A DNA stretch of 64,000 nt from Lepus europaeus (Eukaryota > Chordata > Mammalia > Lagomorpha > Leporidae): positions 102,640,448 to 102,704,447 of the forward strand of contig NC_084835.1 in NCBI RefSeq assembly GCF_033115175.1, written 5' to 3'. A program made the translations under genes and the position numbers. The stretch's first letter is position 1, and every line of letters begins with the position of its first letter. The notes under the pieces are model-generated. The model made no database searches and was not told where the DNA came from. It saw nothing but the letters and a program-made list of their open reading frames with translations. Shown here piece by piece: positions 1 through 11,639 of this stretch.

Positions 1-429
1 GGGCACCTGCTGCTCCAGCCAGGCTCACATTCCTGGGAAAGCTGACTCCTGTAATATTTGATCGCACTGGGTAAAATCAAAAGGACAGATTATCTTCTCC
101 TTATTCAAATGCAGAATCATTGCCTTTTGTATTCTGATACTCAATCCTTTTTATATACTTTTTCAGCAAAAAACTAAGAGGAGTTGGGATTCCTGAAATA
201 AAACAAGTAGGACACAATGGTGCAGAGAGACAGCTTTAGTCGCCATCAGGGCAGGCTGCTTGTTCCGATCCTCACGTCCATTTTTTCCCCTTTTCTTTTT
301 GAAGAAGGCTGAAAATTCAGTTATGTCACTTTCCATTCTAAAAGCCAGACCTGTACACGTGCATTAGCCTCGCTGTAAGATAACACTGTCCCCTTGCAAA
401 GCTGCCCAGGCCTCTCTAACTGTCAGCTC
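1..429. other. Unique flank left of the CpG island
   Basis: I see no repeat family, convincing reading frame or RNA gene here. Composition rises from about neutral GC to GC-rich toward the island that follows. It may be upstream or intronic sequence of the island's gene. Confidence 0.4.
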
Positions 430-1255
430 CAATAGCCGGTGATGCCCCGTCAACAGAAACGGCTGCAAAGTGCCCAGCGGCGGGCCGTCTCCCGTTACTA
501 CACCCGCCAGCACAATGAATGAAGAGCTAGACAAACCCCTTCATTTAGCTTTGCTCTTAAACACTGCGGGCGCAGGGACCTGTCCAGACCGCCAGCTTGG
601 ATTCCCTGACATTTTCCGGAGGGCTTTTCTCCAAGGCCCCTGAAATCAGCAGACAGAAATCGCGGAGACCACTCAGGATGAACGGGAATGTGAAATAAAA
701 TATCGGCCCTGCCCGAGGGATCGTATAACAGGCACCTACGTAAGTAATCAGGTGTGCGCCGGGAGGACGGATAACTTTCTCGGAGAAAGGCGGCTCTTAA
801 ACTTCTCACCCCGGAATCCAAGCCCCAGAGAGAGTTCACAGCGAGGAATATCCTCTTCTCCAAGGACCTTTACCAGGAAATGTCCTTGGTGCACTGAGCT
901 CCAGCGGAAACCCGCTCCCGGCGCACCTGGACTCCCACTCACCTGGCGCGCGCCGCGGATCGCCAGCGCTCGCCTACCTGGGAGGGCGCTCGGCCAGCCC
1001 GGGGTCCCAGGCGCTGCTCCACCCTGGGCGCTCAAGCTTCGGCGCCGGCGTCGGCGGGCAGGGAGCTGCGGGAGTGGGCTCCGCCCTGCGAGGCGAGGCC
1101 AGGGCAGAGTCCGGCGCCCGGGTGGCTCCGGGGAGGAGCCTCGTCTCCTGTTGCACCCGGGACGCGCACGCCCAGTGCACCAGGACCACACACCGCCCCT
1201 GCACTCTGCTCGGGAGAGGTGTGTGCTGACGGGGACCGTGGCTGCTGCTTTTCCA
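430..1255. promoter_or_regulatory. CpG island, candidate promoter / first exon
   Basis: This is the only CpG-dense block in the window. By eye there are about 40 CpG dinucleotides in the roughly 300 bases from 885 to 1180, including GCGCGCGCCGCGG near 947 and a run of CGs near 1040. The rest of the window is strongly CpG-depleted outside young SINEs. Splice-donor consensus is present on both strands. On the minus strand CAG|GTGAGT has its exon end at 943, with a weaker CAG|GTAGGC near 975. On the plus strand GTAAGT lies at 740-745, with CAG|GTGTGC just after. A minus-strand CCAAT word lies near 1265. Frames of 76 to 191 codons overlap here on both strands, as expected for GC-rich DNA, and I recognise none as a protein. 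A minus-strand transcript would leave the window to the left; a plus-strand one would make the rest of the window intron. The gene identity is unknown. Confidence 0.6.
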
Positions 1256-1274
1256 GAAGCTCTATTGGCACCCG

Positions 1275-2360
1275 AAATACATAAACTTTTGGATTTTGTT
1301 TTTCATAAAATTTTTATTTTGGAATAATTTGAGACCTACCCAAAAAAGTTGGGAGGATGATACAAAGTTCTCTGTAGATCTCAGCCGGTGTCCCCTAATG
1401 TCCACACCTTACATAACCACCACACGCTGTCAAAACTAAGAAAGTAACAAAGGTGCTGACGGCTGACTGGACGCCCGGCTCCCTGCAGAACTCCCTAGAT
1501 TTCTGCTGAAGTGTCAGCTTGGTGCAGACTCCCACGGCACAGACCACACCGCACTTGGTCTTTTCGTGGCTTCCACAGCCTTGGTAGTTTTGTGGGAGCC
1601 CCTCACTTGGTTTTGTTGGATGTTTTTCTCACTGTTAAGCAGTGGCTACCTGGTTTGGAAGGGATGAGGTGATCTCAGGGGGCGGTGATTTATCTCTGCG
1701 GATGTTGACATGGCTATAGCAGTGGTTCTTATATTTTTCTACTGTGAAGTTACAATTTCCTGTTTTCCCCTACTCTCTTCTTTGAATTGAGTCCTGAATT
1801 CAGACCAGGCTCAAGAGAGGGAGGGATTAAACTCCACCTCTGAGATGAGGGGGTATCTTCAAACATGTCATTATCTGCAGTTATCCTATAAGGAAGACTT
1901 GTCCCTTTTCTCTCCCTTGTGTGTCTGTTCAGTCATTTCTTTCTATCAATATGGATTCGGGTATATTTATTTTGTCCTCTGGGCTATAAATCAATGCTCC
2001 ATCATTTATTTTATTGCTCAGATTGTCCCAACTTTGACCATTAGGTATTCTTTCTGGTTGGTTGCTGGGAAGGTTCATAAAGTTTTAGGGCTTTGGATAA
2101 TAGATAATGACTTCCACCACCTCGCCCAAAGTTAGCAGATTTGGAAAAATGCAGCCCAAATCTTTCAGGACACATGGGCTTTTCAGATTTTTCCTGGGAA
2201 TCCCACAATTCTTCATTGCCACCACAGTCAGAGAGAAATTATTTATTTTCTTCTCAGCTAAGCTACTTGTGGACTGCAGCCCAATCCAGAGAAGTGCAAG
2301 TTGGTGGTTCTTGGGTCATACTGTGTTAATTCATCCTTGTGGTTCTACCGAATAAATATA
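1275..2360 (-). mobile_element. Ancient L1 (L1M/L1ME-like) fragment, antisense
   Basis: The sequence from about 1300 to 1440 (TTTTATTTTGGAATAATTTG, then the vaccinia of short words typical of old L1 3' regions) and the ATCATTTATTTTATTGCTCA word with the following 'tcccaactttgaccatt' near 2000-2045 resemble the antisense of old mammalian L1M 3' sequence. It is diverged and carries no open frame of ORF2. The family assignment rests on remembered consensus words and the edges are approximate. Confidence 0.45.
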
Positions 2361-2767
2361 TGTGTATTTATGGACAAATTGTGTTCCAGATTTAGCTGTG
2401 GATGTTTATCACTAGTTTAAACATGGAAGAAATCCAGCTGCTGGGGACCATTTGTTCTGCTGCTGCAGTTTGCCACTGTCTGCCTTTTCAGGTTGGTCCC
2501 ATAAACACTACATTTCCTCCGTCTGAGCCTGGATCTTGCCCAGCATTTGATGCACCCCTGCCTTCTGGTCCTGCCTCCCTCTCTTTCTAGCCTCCGTCCT
2601 CTTTGGAGAGGGAAATCAGTCATTAGCTCTGCTTATGCCAGGAAAACAAGATGGATGGCCCAGTGTGTATGCCAGTACCACAGAGATACATGATTTTTTT
2701 TGTCTTAGAACTATTTTTTACAAAAGTACTAACAGTAGTAAGAATTAAAGGCAAACAGTTTTTAAGT
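2361..2767. other. Unassigned spacer
   Basis: I see no gene, RNA or recognisable repeat. A short T-run lies near 2694. Overlapping frames of 62 and 68 codons at 2402-2623 have no recognisable motifs. Confidence 0.4.
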
Positions 2768-3106
2768 CTTACCATATGCTGTGGACTGAATGTTGGTCCC
2801 TCTAAAACTCATAGCCGGGGTCTTTGATAGGTAATTAGGGGATGAAAGCGGAACCCTCGTGGATGCATTCAGATATGACCTGTCTGTCATGTGAATACGC
2901 AGCAGGAAGGCACCCATATGCAAACCACGCAGAGGGCCCTCACCAGACACCAGGTCTGCAGGCACCTTCAACTTGGACATCAGGCCTCCAGAACTGCTCA
3001 CCCTCCAAAGGCCGCTGTGGCCATTGGATCAATGAGTGTTCATTGTTTAAGCTAACTTAATACCCAGTCCATGGTAGTTTGTTACAGAATTGACAACTAA
3101 GATACT
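2768..3106 (+). mobile_element. MLT1/MST-type MaLR LTR (solo)
   Basis: The layout follows the ERVL-MaLR long terminal repeat from start to end. It has a GTGGACTGAATGTTGGTCCC-like opening, then an AATTAGGGGATGAAAG block, 'gccctcaccagacaccaggtctgc', 'cttggacatcaggcctccagaactg', and a closing 'gtagtttgttacagaattgacaactaagata'. No internal MaLR sequence is attached, so it reads as a solo LTR. It is an ancient, non-coding relic with many substitutions and small indels. Confidence 0.7.
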
Positions 3107-3731
3107 ATCCCAGAAGAAACTGACACTATCAGGGGGGAAGGTTGTATTTTGTGTACTTTTCTAGGGAGCAGAGGGAATACTGTAACTGAAGGTAATAATT
3201 TTATTCAGTATGAAATAGTGATTGCACTTCATAGTTGGGGAAGTATACTACTAAGTAATTTTAATAAATCTGGCATGGAAGGGAGCAGGAGACCACTCAG
3301 GGTTAACAAGAGTGTGGAGTTAAAAAATATTAGCAGCATACACACTGATACTCAGGTGACATGGTTTGGAGTTAAAGCTTTGGGGGTTGTGGGGAGAGGG
3401 AAGGATGGGATGTTTACAGACTTTTATAGCCTCAGTTTGATTTCTCCTCATGGAATATATATTTGTACATATACAAATCATTTAAAATTTTCTAAAGCTG
3501 TCTTTCTTCACACTTTACCTAAGATTATCACATCAAGAAAAAGTATTATACTTTTTAAAGAAAAATTGGAATGGCTTTGGTTGAGTTTGACAGAGATCCA
3601 ACAGAGACCATCAGAGATCAGTTGGGGACTAAGACATCCTCAGTCTAAGCTTGGCACCCTCGCAGGATAAATCCCTTATCCTTTACCCTCTGTGTGGGGT
3701 CAACTAGAAAGTGGAGGGACTTAAGGGTACA
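3107..3731. other. Unassigned spacer
   Basis: No recognised repeat or gene. A 173-codon plus-strand frame (3149-3670) spans the interval. Its product shows no domain, signal peptide or family motif I recognise, and I treat it as a chance frame until conservation shows otherwise. Confidence 0.4.
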
Positions 3732-4079
3732 TCAGCCGGTGCCGTGGCTTAACAGGCTAATCCTCCGCCTTGCGGCGCCTTCACACCGGGTTCTAGTCCC
3801 GGTTGGGGCACCGGATTCTATCCCGGTTGCCCCTCTTCCAGGCCAGCTCTCTGCTATGGCCCGGGAAGGCAGTGGAGGATGGCTCAAGTGCTTGGGCCCT
3901 GCACCCGCATGGGAGACCAGGAGAAGTACCTGGCTCCTGGCTTCGGATCAGTGAGATGCGCCGGCCGCAGCGGCCATTGGAGGATGAACCAACGGCAAAA
4001 AGGAAGACCTTTCTCTCTCTGTCTCTCTCTCTCTCACTATCCACTCTGCCTGTCCACAAAAAAAAAAAAAAAAAAAAAA
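3732..4079 (+). mobile_element. Rabbit C-repeat SINE (CSINE2-like)
   Basis: Nearly full-length copy with a head 'gccggtgccgtggcttaac', B-box-like 'gggttctagtccc', the 'atggctcaagtgcttgggccc' core, a CT-rich stretch at 4011-4040 and a pure A tail of about 23 at 4057-4079. A short GGTACA occurs on both sides (near 3726 and at 4080), a possible TSD. The long pure A tail indicates a recent insertion. Confidence 0.9.
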
Positions 4080-4269
4080 GGTACAACGGAGAGCAGCAGA
4101 TGCTGGCTCGCTCCTGGAGCACAGTACAAATTGTCACTCATGTTGAAAGAGGATTTGACTGCAAACAGAAAGCCCCACCTTGTAACATTCAGAGTTTCTA
4201 CCTTGTGATATTTGGACCCAGGCTTATATTTGTAATCACTGTCTATTTCTGTGTAGCTGTTATTTTCTA

Positions 4270-4650
4270 AAAGTTTATAGAAACTTTTCTCCTGTCATTT
4301 TAACTTAAGCATGCACATACACAGACACTTCTTTGAAACACCTCATGACCTCCAGTTTAAAGCCTAAATCCCTCCTATGGGCAAGAAACCTCCCCCACTT
4401 CCTGCTTGCTCTCTCGCCGAGTTGTCTTCCAGCGAGGCTAGATGGCTTATCATGCTCCAAACCCTCCCCTGTTTCTGACTATATTCCTTTTTGCTCTGAT
4501 TTCCTCCCCATTCTATCCCCATGGACCAGAATGTTCCTGTTATTCATCTTCTTGTTGGCAATGGAAACCCCTTTTCAATTTATTTTCTAAATGTAGGGAA
4601 ACCTCCCTGATTACCCCAGCTTTTGTGGGATGTCCCACTTAGGTCTTCCT
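4270..4650 (-). repeat. Possible L2-like fragment, antisense
   Basis: 'cctcatgacctccagtttaaagcc' and the following block resemble the antisense 3' part of LINE-2, where aligned words occur in the same order. Divergence is high and this is a tentative call. Confidence 0.3.
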
Positions 4651-4743
4651 TTAGAATGCTGGATACAGTGAACTTGAGATTGTATTAGTGTTCTATGGCT
4701 GCCCTAACAAATAACTATAAACCTGGTTGTTTAAACAATACAA

Positions 4744-5070
4744 GTTGGGGTTGACACCGTGGCACACTAGATTAATCCTCCGCCTGCGGCACCGGCATCC
4801 CATATGGGCTCCGGTTCCAGTCCTGGCTGCTTCTCTTCTCTCTGTTGTGGCCTGGGAAAGCAGTAGAAGATGGCCCAAGTCCTTGAGCCCCTGCACCCAT
4901 GTCGGAGACCAGGAAGAAGCTCCTGGCTCCTAGCTTTGGATTGGCACAGCTACAGCCTTTGCGGCCAATTGGGGAATGAACCAGCGGAAGGAAGACCTTT
5001 CTCTCTGTTTCTCCCTCTCACTGTCTGTAACTCTACCTCTCAAATAAATAAATAAAACCTTTAAAAAAAA
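4744..5070 (+). mobile_element. Rabbit C-repeat SINE
   Basis: Carries the CSINE head, the 'cggcatcccatatgggc' segment, the 'agatggcccaagtccttgag' core and an AAATAAATAAATAAAA-type tail. AATACAA flanks it at 4737-4743 and after the tail, consistent with a short TSD. It sits inside the MLT1 LTR. Confidence 0.9.
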
Positions 5071-5245
5071 TACAATTTGATCATCATCAAATTCTGTAGG
5101 TTGGAAGTCTGCCACAATACTCACTGACCTAAAGTCAATATAGACACATGGCTGTGTTCCTGATGGGTGCTCCTGGGAAGAATTTGTTCTTTTGCCTTTT
5201 CCAACCTTTCCAAGAGGCTGCCTGCCCTTCTTGGTTGCTGACATT

Positions 5246-5548
5246 TTTTTTTAAGGCAGAGTTACAGAGAGAGAAGGAGAGAGAAAGAGAGAGTTTTTCA
5301 TCCTCTGGTTCACTCCCCAGATGGCTGCAATGGCCAGGCTGAAGCCAGGAGCAAGGATCCAAAAGCTTCTTCTGGGTCTCCCATGTGGGTGCAGGGGCCC
5401 AGGTACTAGGGCCATCTTCTGCTGCTTTCTCGGGTGCACTAGCACGGAGCTGGATTGGAAATGGAGCAGCCAGGACTCGAACTGGCACCCATATGAGATG
5501 TAGGCTCTGCGGGCAGTGGCTTCACCCACTATGCCACAATGCCCAGCC
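5246..5548 (-). mobile_element. Rabbit C-repeat SINE
   Basis: Reverse-complement CSINE. It begins with a T-rich tail and 'aaggcagagttacagagaga', passes through 'gggtctcccatgtgggtgca' and ends with 'ccacaatgcccagcccc'. It is moderately diverged. It interrupts the same MLT1 LTR as the neighbouring plus-strand SINE. Confidence 0.88.
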
Positions 5549-5795
5549 CCAAGTTTCTGACCTCTGCATTTAAAACTAGCAGCATCCTCTCTGATGCTGA
5601 CTAGCCCTCTTTTACTTGCAATGATCTTTGTGATTTCATTAAGCCAACTGGGTAACCCAGAATAATTGTCCCATCTCATGATCTCCAATTTCATCACATC
5701 TGCACAGTCTCTCTGCCCCACAGCTTACCCACAAATCTCAGAGATTAGGATGTGAACATCACTGAGGACCACTATTCCACCTATAACAGCTGTGT

Positions 5796-8104
5796 TCCCA
5801 GCTCATCGCATAATTCCAACATTAATTGGTTTGTTTATTAAATATTCTAATATCTAACACACAAAATCCAGAAGGCTTTGCTAACTGTGGAGGAGGCATG
5901 GTCCCAGCTTCTGGGTGGTGCCTCCACCTGCCTTCCTCTCGTGTCCTCTCACCTTCCCATGATGCGCCCATATGCCGCCCTAAGGTGTACCTGGCATTAG
6001 ACAGTTCTCCAGGTTCTTTCCTCTCCCCAGTTCCTGCAGCTCCCCTAGGCCACCTGGTAGTTCTTGGAAGGAGAACAGAATGCAAATGTGATCATTACAA
6101 CATCCACTTGACAGAATTTAACTCTATGGGACCCTAGATCTTGCATACTGAGATCTAAGCTCACACTTTGATTGCTGAAGAAAATGCAGTGCACCAAAAT
6201 GTCAATTATCCATTTAGAACAGCAATCCTTCTACACTATGCCAGCTCCTTTATTGAGTGTCAGGGCCCATTTTTACCATTGTAAATGTCATAAGTATGCA
6301 CTTTAAATGAGTAGGTTATGCATACATACATGGCTATAACTATAAATGCAGTTATATAATAAATTAAAATGTGTCCAAGCAACAAATCACCTCTGAGAAG
6401 CAGCACAGGTAGTAAGAACTGGAAGACTAACAGACTATTACAATCAGTTGATGTGGTAGGGAAGGCCTCAAAAGGCAGTAGGGTTGAAGTTGGACTTTGA
6501 GTATAACCATTGTGTTAATCTGGGAAAGCACATTTGAGCATAATTATCTTGTTATTGTGGGAAGCCTTTCAAGGTCAGACAGAGCCTAAGGCAGAGAACA
6601 AATAAATATTCAGACAGACTGGGGAACCACCCAGGAGAACAGTACAATTTGACCATAGGAGATTAATGGGATTAGAGGTGGGAGCAAACATTTAGTAACT
6701 GACAAAAGGTCCAGGAAATGTGTTTTTGTTGTCTATCTATGTGAAGAAAGGAAAGAAAAGAAAATCATTGTAGGAACTGAAACTCTGGTTGTTGTTCTGA
6801 GTTCAATGGTAAAACTCTTAGCAAATATTCATGGACAATATATGAGCATCTACTTGTATATGCAAGACTGTCCAACCAGGTGTAGCTTTTTCTAAGGTTC
6901 CCTTCATGTAATGAACACAGAAACCATGACATAATCAATGGTGAGATTCAAAATATGTATCCACTGGTTGAGCAGTCACATTAACCAGTCAGAAAAACTG
7001 CCAGTTGTAATAGACAGCTGTTACCAACGAGCCAAATGCATCAGTGAAAAATGAGCCCTGGATACTATTATTTAAAACTGTTTTCCTCTTAGCAAAACTA
7101 GATGTCCTTTCAGAAATGTCCTTTCAAAGCCCCCGGAGGGACCTAATAAATTCTGATTTCTGCATCCATTTTCAGCAGATGAATTCAGTTTGCTCCACTA
7201 TCAATAGCTGCATGAATACATCTCTATTCCTTCAGCACTGTGATCCCTTCTCCCAAATGAAGGAAGCGTAGAGAAAGGTGGAAGGAGGCTTGACAACTGA
7301 GACAGTGATGTTAAATTCTTTTCTTGAAGTACATCTAAGTTTGCAGGTGGTAACTAAAGGCCAGAAAAGGCTCCTGGAAGATTGTGCCAACGTTTATTGC
7401 TTATTGGTTATACATGGAGCCTGAATCTGTTCACCTCCTCTCCTTGGTCTCTCAATCTGCCTTCAGTTGGTAAGGACACTATCGATAGCAACTACAGCAA
7501 TTCACGCTTCATTATTTGTTTATTTTTAATTTACTCTGCTGCAATAGAAGAAAGCCTAATGGATTCTCAAGCCACGTGAGCAGAACTTTCTTACCTGCCT
7601 TTCAAGCCTGTTCATACTCTTCTAGTTAAAAACCCAACATGGAGGATCCTTTTTGTTTGTATTTTAAGGCATTCTGTAATAGGCTGTGGGATTTGTCTTC
7701 TTAGCCTTTTGTGAGAGCAGTGTTTCACATCCAGAACCCTGTGTCTGGGTTTCTTTTCTTTCTTTTTTTTTTTTATGTTGTGTTTCTTGATAGTTTGATG
7801 AGTGGCTTGTTATAAAAATAAGAATTTTAGAAAAGAAAATAATGAATGTCCTTAGGTTAGCTCAAAGCAGGTGATAGGCACATGGTAATATGGGAGATGG
7901 AGCACTCGTGGGATCTCAACACAGAAAATTGCGATGACTGAGTCTGCAGAAACTTTAGAGTGTCAGTGAGAGCCTGTGGAGCCTCATTCCCCAGCTCCAC
8001 ACAGCACGAACCTGGTCTGGCTGCTTGTTTTCTTCACCTCTGCATCTCTGAAGATATCTTATGTCTTCCCACTATCAAAGTGCTGCCCTCCCCTTTATAA
8101 ACCT
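5796..8104. other. Long unassigned spacer
   Basis: AT-rich, with no young SINE and no repeat family I can name. Small frames (60 to 103 codons) occur by chance. A T-run lies at 7752-7773. Old decayed repeats may be present but I cannot identify them. Confidence 0.35.
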
Positions 8105-8210
8105 TCAGGCTATGGCGTGTGGGGTCTAGCATTCAGGTTAGCTGGCTGACCTTAGACAGCTGGCATAACCTCTGCGGTCTCAGTCTCTGGAAAATGGGCT
8201 CTCACTCCAT
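8105..8210 (+). repeat. Possible MIR fragment
   Basis: 'gctggctgaccttagacagc' followed by 'cataacctctgcggtctcag' and 'tggaaaatgggc' parallels the MIR core (transfer-RNA-derived mammalian-wide SINE). Short and diverged. Confidence 0.45.
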
Positions 8211-8549
8211 GAATCCTTGCAACCACCATTATGGCTCCTCCCTGCTAGATTGTTCTTGTCCTCAAGACGGACCCATCAGAGTGAGGGTCTTATAGAACCT
8301 CCTTCCTTCTGTAGACTGAGCTATTTCCAGCAGGTCATATCAAAGTCACTGGCCGGGCTATGGTTGGACTGTCATTGGAGTGAGTGCCCATCATTCTCTC
8401 TGTCTTCCAGAACTCAGTGACTGCACACTGGTTACCTATGAAGCTAAACAGGGCTTCCCAGAGTTCCTCCATCAAGCAGTTTTGTGTGCAGCAGGCCCTT
8501 AGAAGGGAACCTTAGGATGGACTCTCCCACCAGGGCCTGTCCTCTGAGC

Positions 8550-9190
8550 CCAGGCTCATGTTTCCAATTGCCCCCTCAGTGTCATTGCCTGGGCATCTCA
8601 CAGTCAAGTCAAACACTGAATTCATGATCTTAGCACAGACATGCTCTCCTCTCACTCTTCACCACTCAGTAGGTGGCAACTTCATCGTCCTAGTTGTTGG
8701 GGCCCTGAATCTTGACATCATCCTTGAATTCTTTCTTCCTGTAGTATTTCCCATATATCTCCTATTCTGTATCTCGTCATTTAGAAACAACAGTCAGCTC
8801 TCTCTCCACTCTGGAATAAGCTGAATTTCTTGTCCAATTAATAATAACTTCCAGCTAGTGCCCCCCTGCTCCCAGTACTGCCTGTTCTGGCTAGAGCTCA
8901 GGTGGTCCTCAAGAACATGAGTAAAGTCATGTATCTCAGCACTGGTTCCCCATCTCTCTCCAGGAAAAGCCACAGTTCTTGCAATGATCTACAAAGAGCT
9001 CTCCCTCCCTGATCTTGCCTCCTGCTCGCATTTCTCCCCCTCCCCCTCTGCCACAGCAGCCTCCTAGCTTTGCATTGAATGACACAGCACACCCTAACCT
9101 TCTGCCCTGCGCATTGATTGTTCCTCAGCCTGGAACATTCTTCCCTCAGGCCTGTCCCTGCTGCACTCTCTCATCAATTTCAAGTCTTTG
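8550..9190 (-). repeat. LINE-2 fragment, antisense
   Basis: Ordered words match the antisense of the L2 3' half: 'cttgacatcatccttgaatt', 'ttgcaatgatctacaaagag' with 'atcttgcctcctgctcgc', and 'ctcagcctggaacattcttc' near 9127. There is no open frame of useful length, so it is an ancient inactive fragment. Confidence 0.6.
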
Positions 9191-10559
9191 AATTAATGTA
9201 ACTAGAATCCAACCATTTAAATCTTATAAGTGTATGCTATCATGAAAATAAACTGAAAAATAATGTATTAAAACTTAAGAAAAGATCTATTTGTAACAGT
9301 TAAAACAAGCAAATTGGTTTAAAATCTGGCAAAAGGAACACATTTGCATCCTGTCCCTGAAAGCAGAAAGTTACCAAAGATCACAGCTTATTTTTACTGG
9401 CAACAAGAGTCCCTTCTGTGTGCACCCACTGAGGCTTCAAATACCCCATGCTTGAGACCTTCAGAGACACTGCTCCCCTCTCGTCAACCTTAAAGACATT
9501 TGAAAATAGTGACATTTACTTAAAAAGTTAGCTTAACTCAATAACTACCAAATGTCTTTGGAGAGAACTGCTCTGAAAGACGCGCTTCTATCAGAGGCAA
9601 AATCGAAGCTGTAGGGATGGAGAGCTGCTCTGTCTGTTCTGGAACTGATTTCTACTCTTGGCTTCCTGGGCTCTTCAGAGGGGTCTGCTTACTCTCTGCC
9701 CTTTGATCTCTGCCCTCCCATGGCCTCTCAAACTATGCTCCAGCTCTTGGCTCACCAGAGAGAAGAGATCTCCTGTGTCCTCCTGGGACTTCTGGTCTCG
9801 TCATGAGCTCTTGCCCTCGGGAAAGGCCCCATCCTCGCCAGGCCCACTCCCACTTTCCCCCTCTCTGTGTCTCTGTGCTGCACAGCGGGTCTGTGCCACA
9901 GTATCTGCTGTCTTCTTTGAGGAAAGGAGGCATCTTCACTTGTTGTTCTGAGCCCAGGCCCCAGACGGTCCAAGTGGATGACACAAAGGTCAGTCCTCAC
10001 CTGAGCTCCTGGGCACCCAGCCCCCAGCCCTTCCCATTTCCAACCTCTGATCTCTCTTTGGGTCCTCCCAGTAAAATTTTCCCCCAAGCTATGAAAATGT
10101 CCCATTTGGGGCTTATTTGCAAAATACACATTACTGCTAATTCGTATGATAAGAGAATGACCTTTCTACGAAGTCCCTAAGACTTACTCCAGTATTTAAG
10201 GAAATGATCCTCTGGGTTTGGCAACAGCAAAATGATTCAAATATGTCTTAAGTACAACATTGATCCAAATTCTACCAAATACAAGGGGTGGAAGTTGTTC
10301 CAGAGTTCCCATATACATTTTTTTCATTTAATGATGTAGCTTAATGTCCTGACCTGTACAATAATATAAATATACTTTTGAAATTGAAACAAGAATAGCA
10401 GAATGTATTCACTTACACTGCACATTCTTCTAAAAATAACTTGAAGTAGAATATCATAAATATTCCCAATTACATGAATAGTTGGAGGCATGTAACATTT
10501 ACTAAGAACTGAGAAATTAAAGTGAAGTAAATATCTGAGTGAAATTAACTCAGAAAGGA
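9191..10559. other. Unassigned spacer
   Basis: Contains a GC-richer block (9650-10080) with overlapping frames on both strands, the longest 125 codons. None has a recognisable motif. I see no named repeat. Confidence 0.35.
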
Positions 10560-10760
10560 GGGGCTCCAAGTATTCAAATATTGATTTTCACTGTAAAGAA
10601 ATACTGTGCCTGCCTTACAAAATTAATTAAGCTCTGTGTTAATTAATCACTACAGCTCTATAATGAGAGGCTGCCAATCACCCGTCAGATTGTTTACAGA
10701 TGAAATCCTAGCCTAAAATTCATCTGGTTAATGATCTAAGTTAAATTTAACCCTTGTCTC
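10560..10760. promoter_or_regulatory. Candidate conserved non-coding block
   Basis: Repeat-free stretch dense in homeodomain-type words: AATTAATTAAG near 10621, GTTAATTAATCAC near 10638, and ATGATCTAAG near 10730. The mixture of TAATTA sites with non-repetitive sequence resembles developmental enhancers. The call is by texture only; cross-species alignment would decide it. Confidence 0.25.
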
Positions 10761-10964
10761 GGGACCTCAGATGTGATTCCAGACCGCAGCCGTGTGTACA
10801 GCTTCAAGATCCTCTATGTGCCTCTCTGCTTCTCCAGGGACACTGCCAAGCCCCAGATCTCACTGAACTTCTGGGCCCATGGCTGGGACTTCTCCGCACC
10901 TTCCTCAACTGTGAAAATAAAGTTGATATACAGAAAGTCTGTGAATATTATTAGTTAATTAATT

Positions 10965-11270
10965 AACTTTATTTGACAGCATGAGAGAGAGCGAGAGAGA
11001 GAGAGAGATCTTACATTACCTGATTCACTCTCCAAATGCCTGCAGCAGATGGGGCTGAGTGAGACTGAAGTTGGGAGCCAGAACTCAGTCCTGGTCTCCT
11101 AAGTGAGGGGCAGGGATTCAGCTACTTGAGCCACTTCTGCTGCCGTCCAGGGTCCCCGTTATCAGGAAGCTGGAATGGGAAGCAGAGAAGAGACTTGAAC
11201 CCAAAAGGGGTCTGGTCGCCCCAAGCAGCATCTTAGCTGCTGTACCACATGCACATACCTGCACATATTT
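10965..11270 (-). mobile_element. Older C-repeat SINE, antisense
   Basis: A diverged C-type SINE with AT-rich tail, GA-rich stretch (complement of the CT tract), 'tgattcactctccaaatgcc', 'gctacttgagccacttctgc' and 'atcaggaagctggaatggga'. The 'aggaagctggaat' motif is absent from the young CSINE copies here, so this is probably an older lagomorph subfamily. Confidence 0.75.
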
Positions 11271-11311
11271 CTCTCCTGTCTTACAGACTAATGCATGTAA
11301 TAAAGAAATTC

Positions 11312-11621
11312 CAGCACCCAGGGTTCTAGTTCTGGTTGGGGCGCTGGTTCTGTCCTGGTTGCTCCTTTTCCAGGCCAGCTCTCTGCTGTGGCCCAGGAGT
11401 GTGGTGGAGGATGGCCCAGGTCCTTGGGCCCTGCACCCGCATGGAAGACTAAGAGGAGGCACCTGGCTCCTGGCTTTGGGTCAGCACAGCACACCGGCCT
11501 CAGTGTGCTGGCCATAGGGGCCAATTGGGGGGTAAACCAAGGGAAAAGGAAGACCTTTCTCTCTGTCTCTCTCTTTCACTGTCTAACTCTGCCTGTTGAA
11601 AAAAAAAGAAAAGAAAAGAAA
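11312..11621 (+). mobile_element. 5'-truncated CSINE2-like SINE with TSD
   Basis: Begins within the SINE at the B-box region ('gggttctagttctgg'), so the head is missing. It continues through 'ggatggcccaggtccttggg', a CT tract and an A/G-rich tail. AAAGAAATTC flanks it at 11302-11311 and 11622-11631, a clean 10-bp TSD. The truncation therefore arose at integration. Confidence 0.88.
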
Positions 11622-11639
11622 AAAGAAATTCTTTTCTGT

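Larger units (their letters stand above)
4682..5795 (-). mobile_element. MLT1-type MaLR LTR, split by two SINEs
   Basis: Three pieces (4682-4743, 5071-5245, 5549-5795) join in order into one MLT1-like LTR on the minus strand. The plus-strand opening 'tgtattagtgttctatggct' with 'ctaacaaataactataaacc' is the complement of the LTR's 3' end, and 'gagattaggatgtgaacatc' near 5740 is the complement of its 5' part. The outer ends read TG...CA, as LTRs do. One CSINE in plus and one in minus orientation interrupt it. Confidence 0.65.

Noticed and set aside
752..1327. 191-codon plus-strand frame over the CpG island
   Set aside because: Low-complexity Arg/Pro/Gly/Ala composition from GC-rich DNA, overlapped by equally long frames on the other strand, with no recognisable motif.
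3149..3670. 173-codon plus-strand frame
   Set aside because: Longest non-repeat frame left of the composite element, but no domain or family signature, no splice context and no codon bias I could judge; likely chance.
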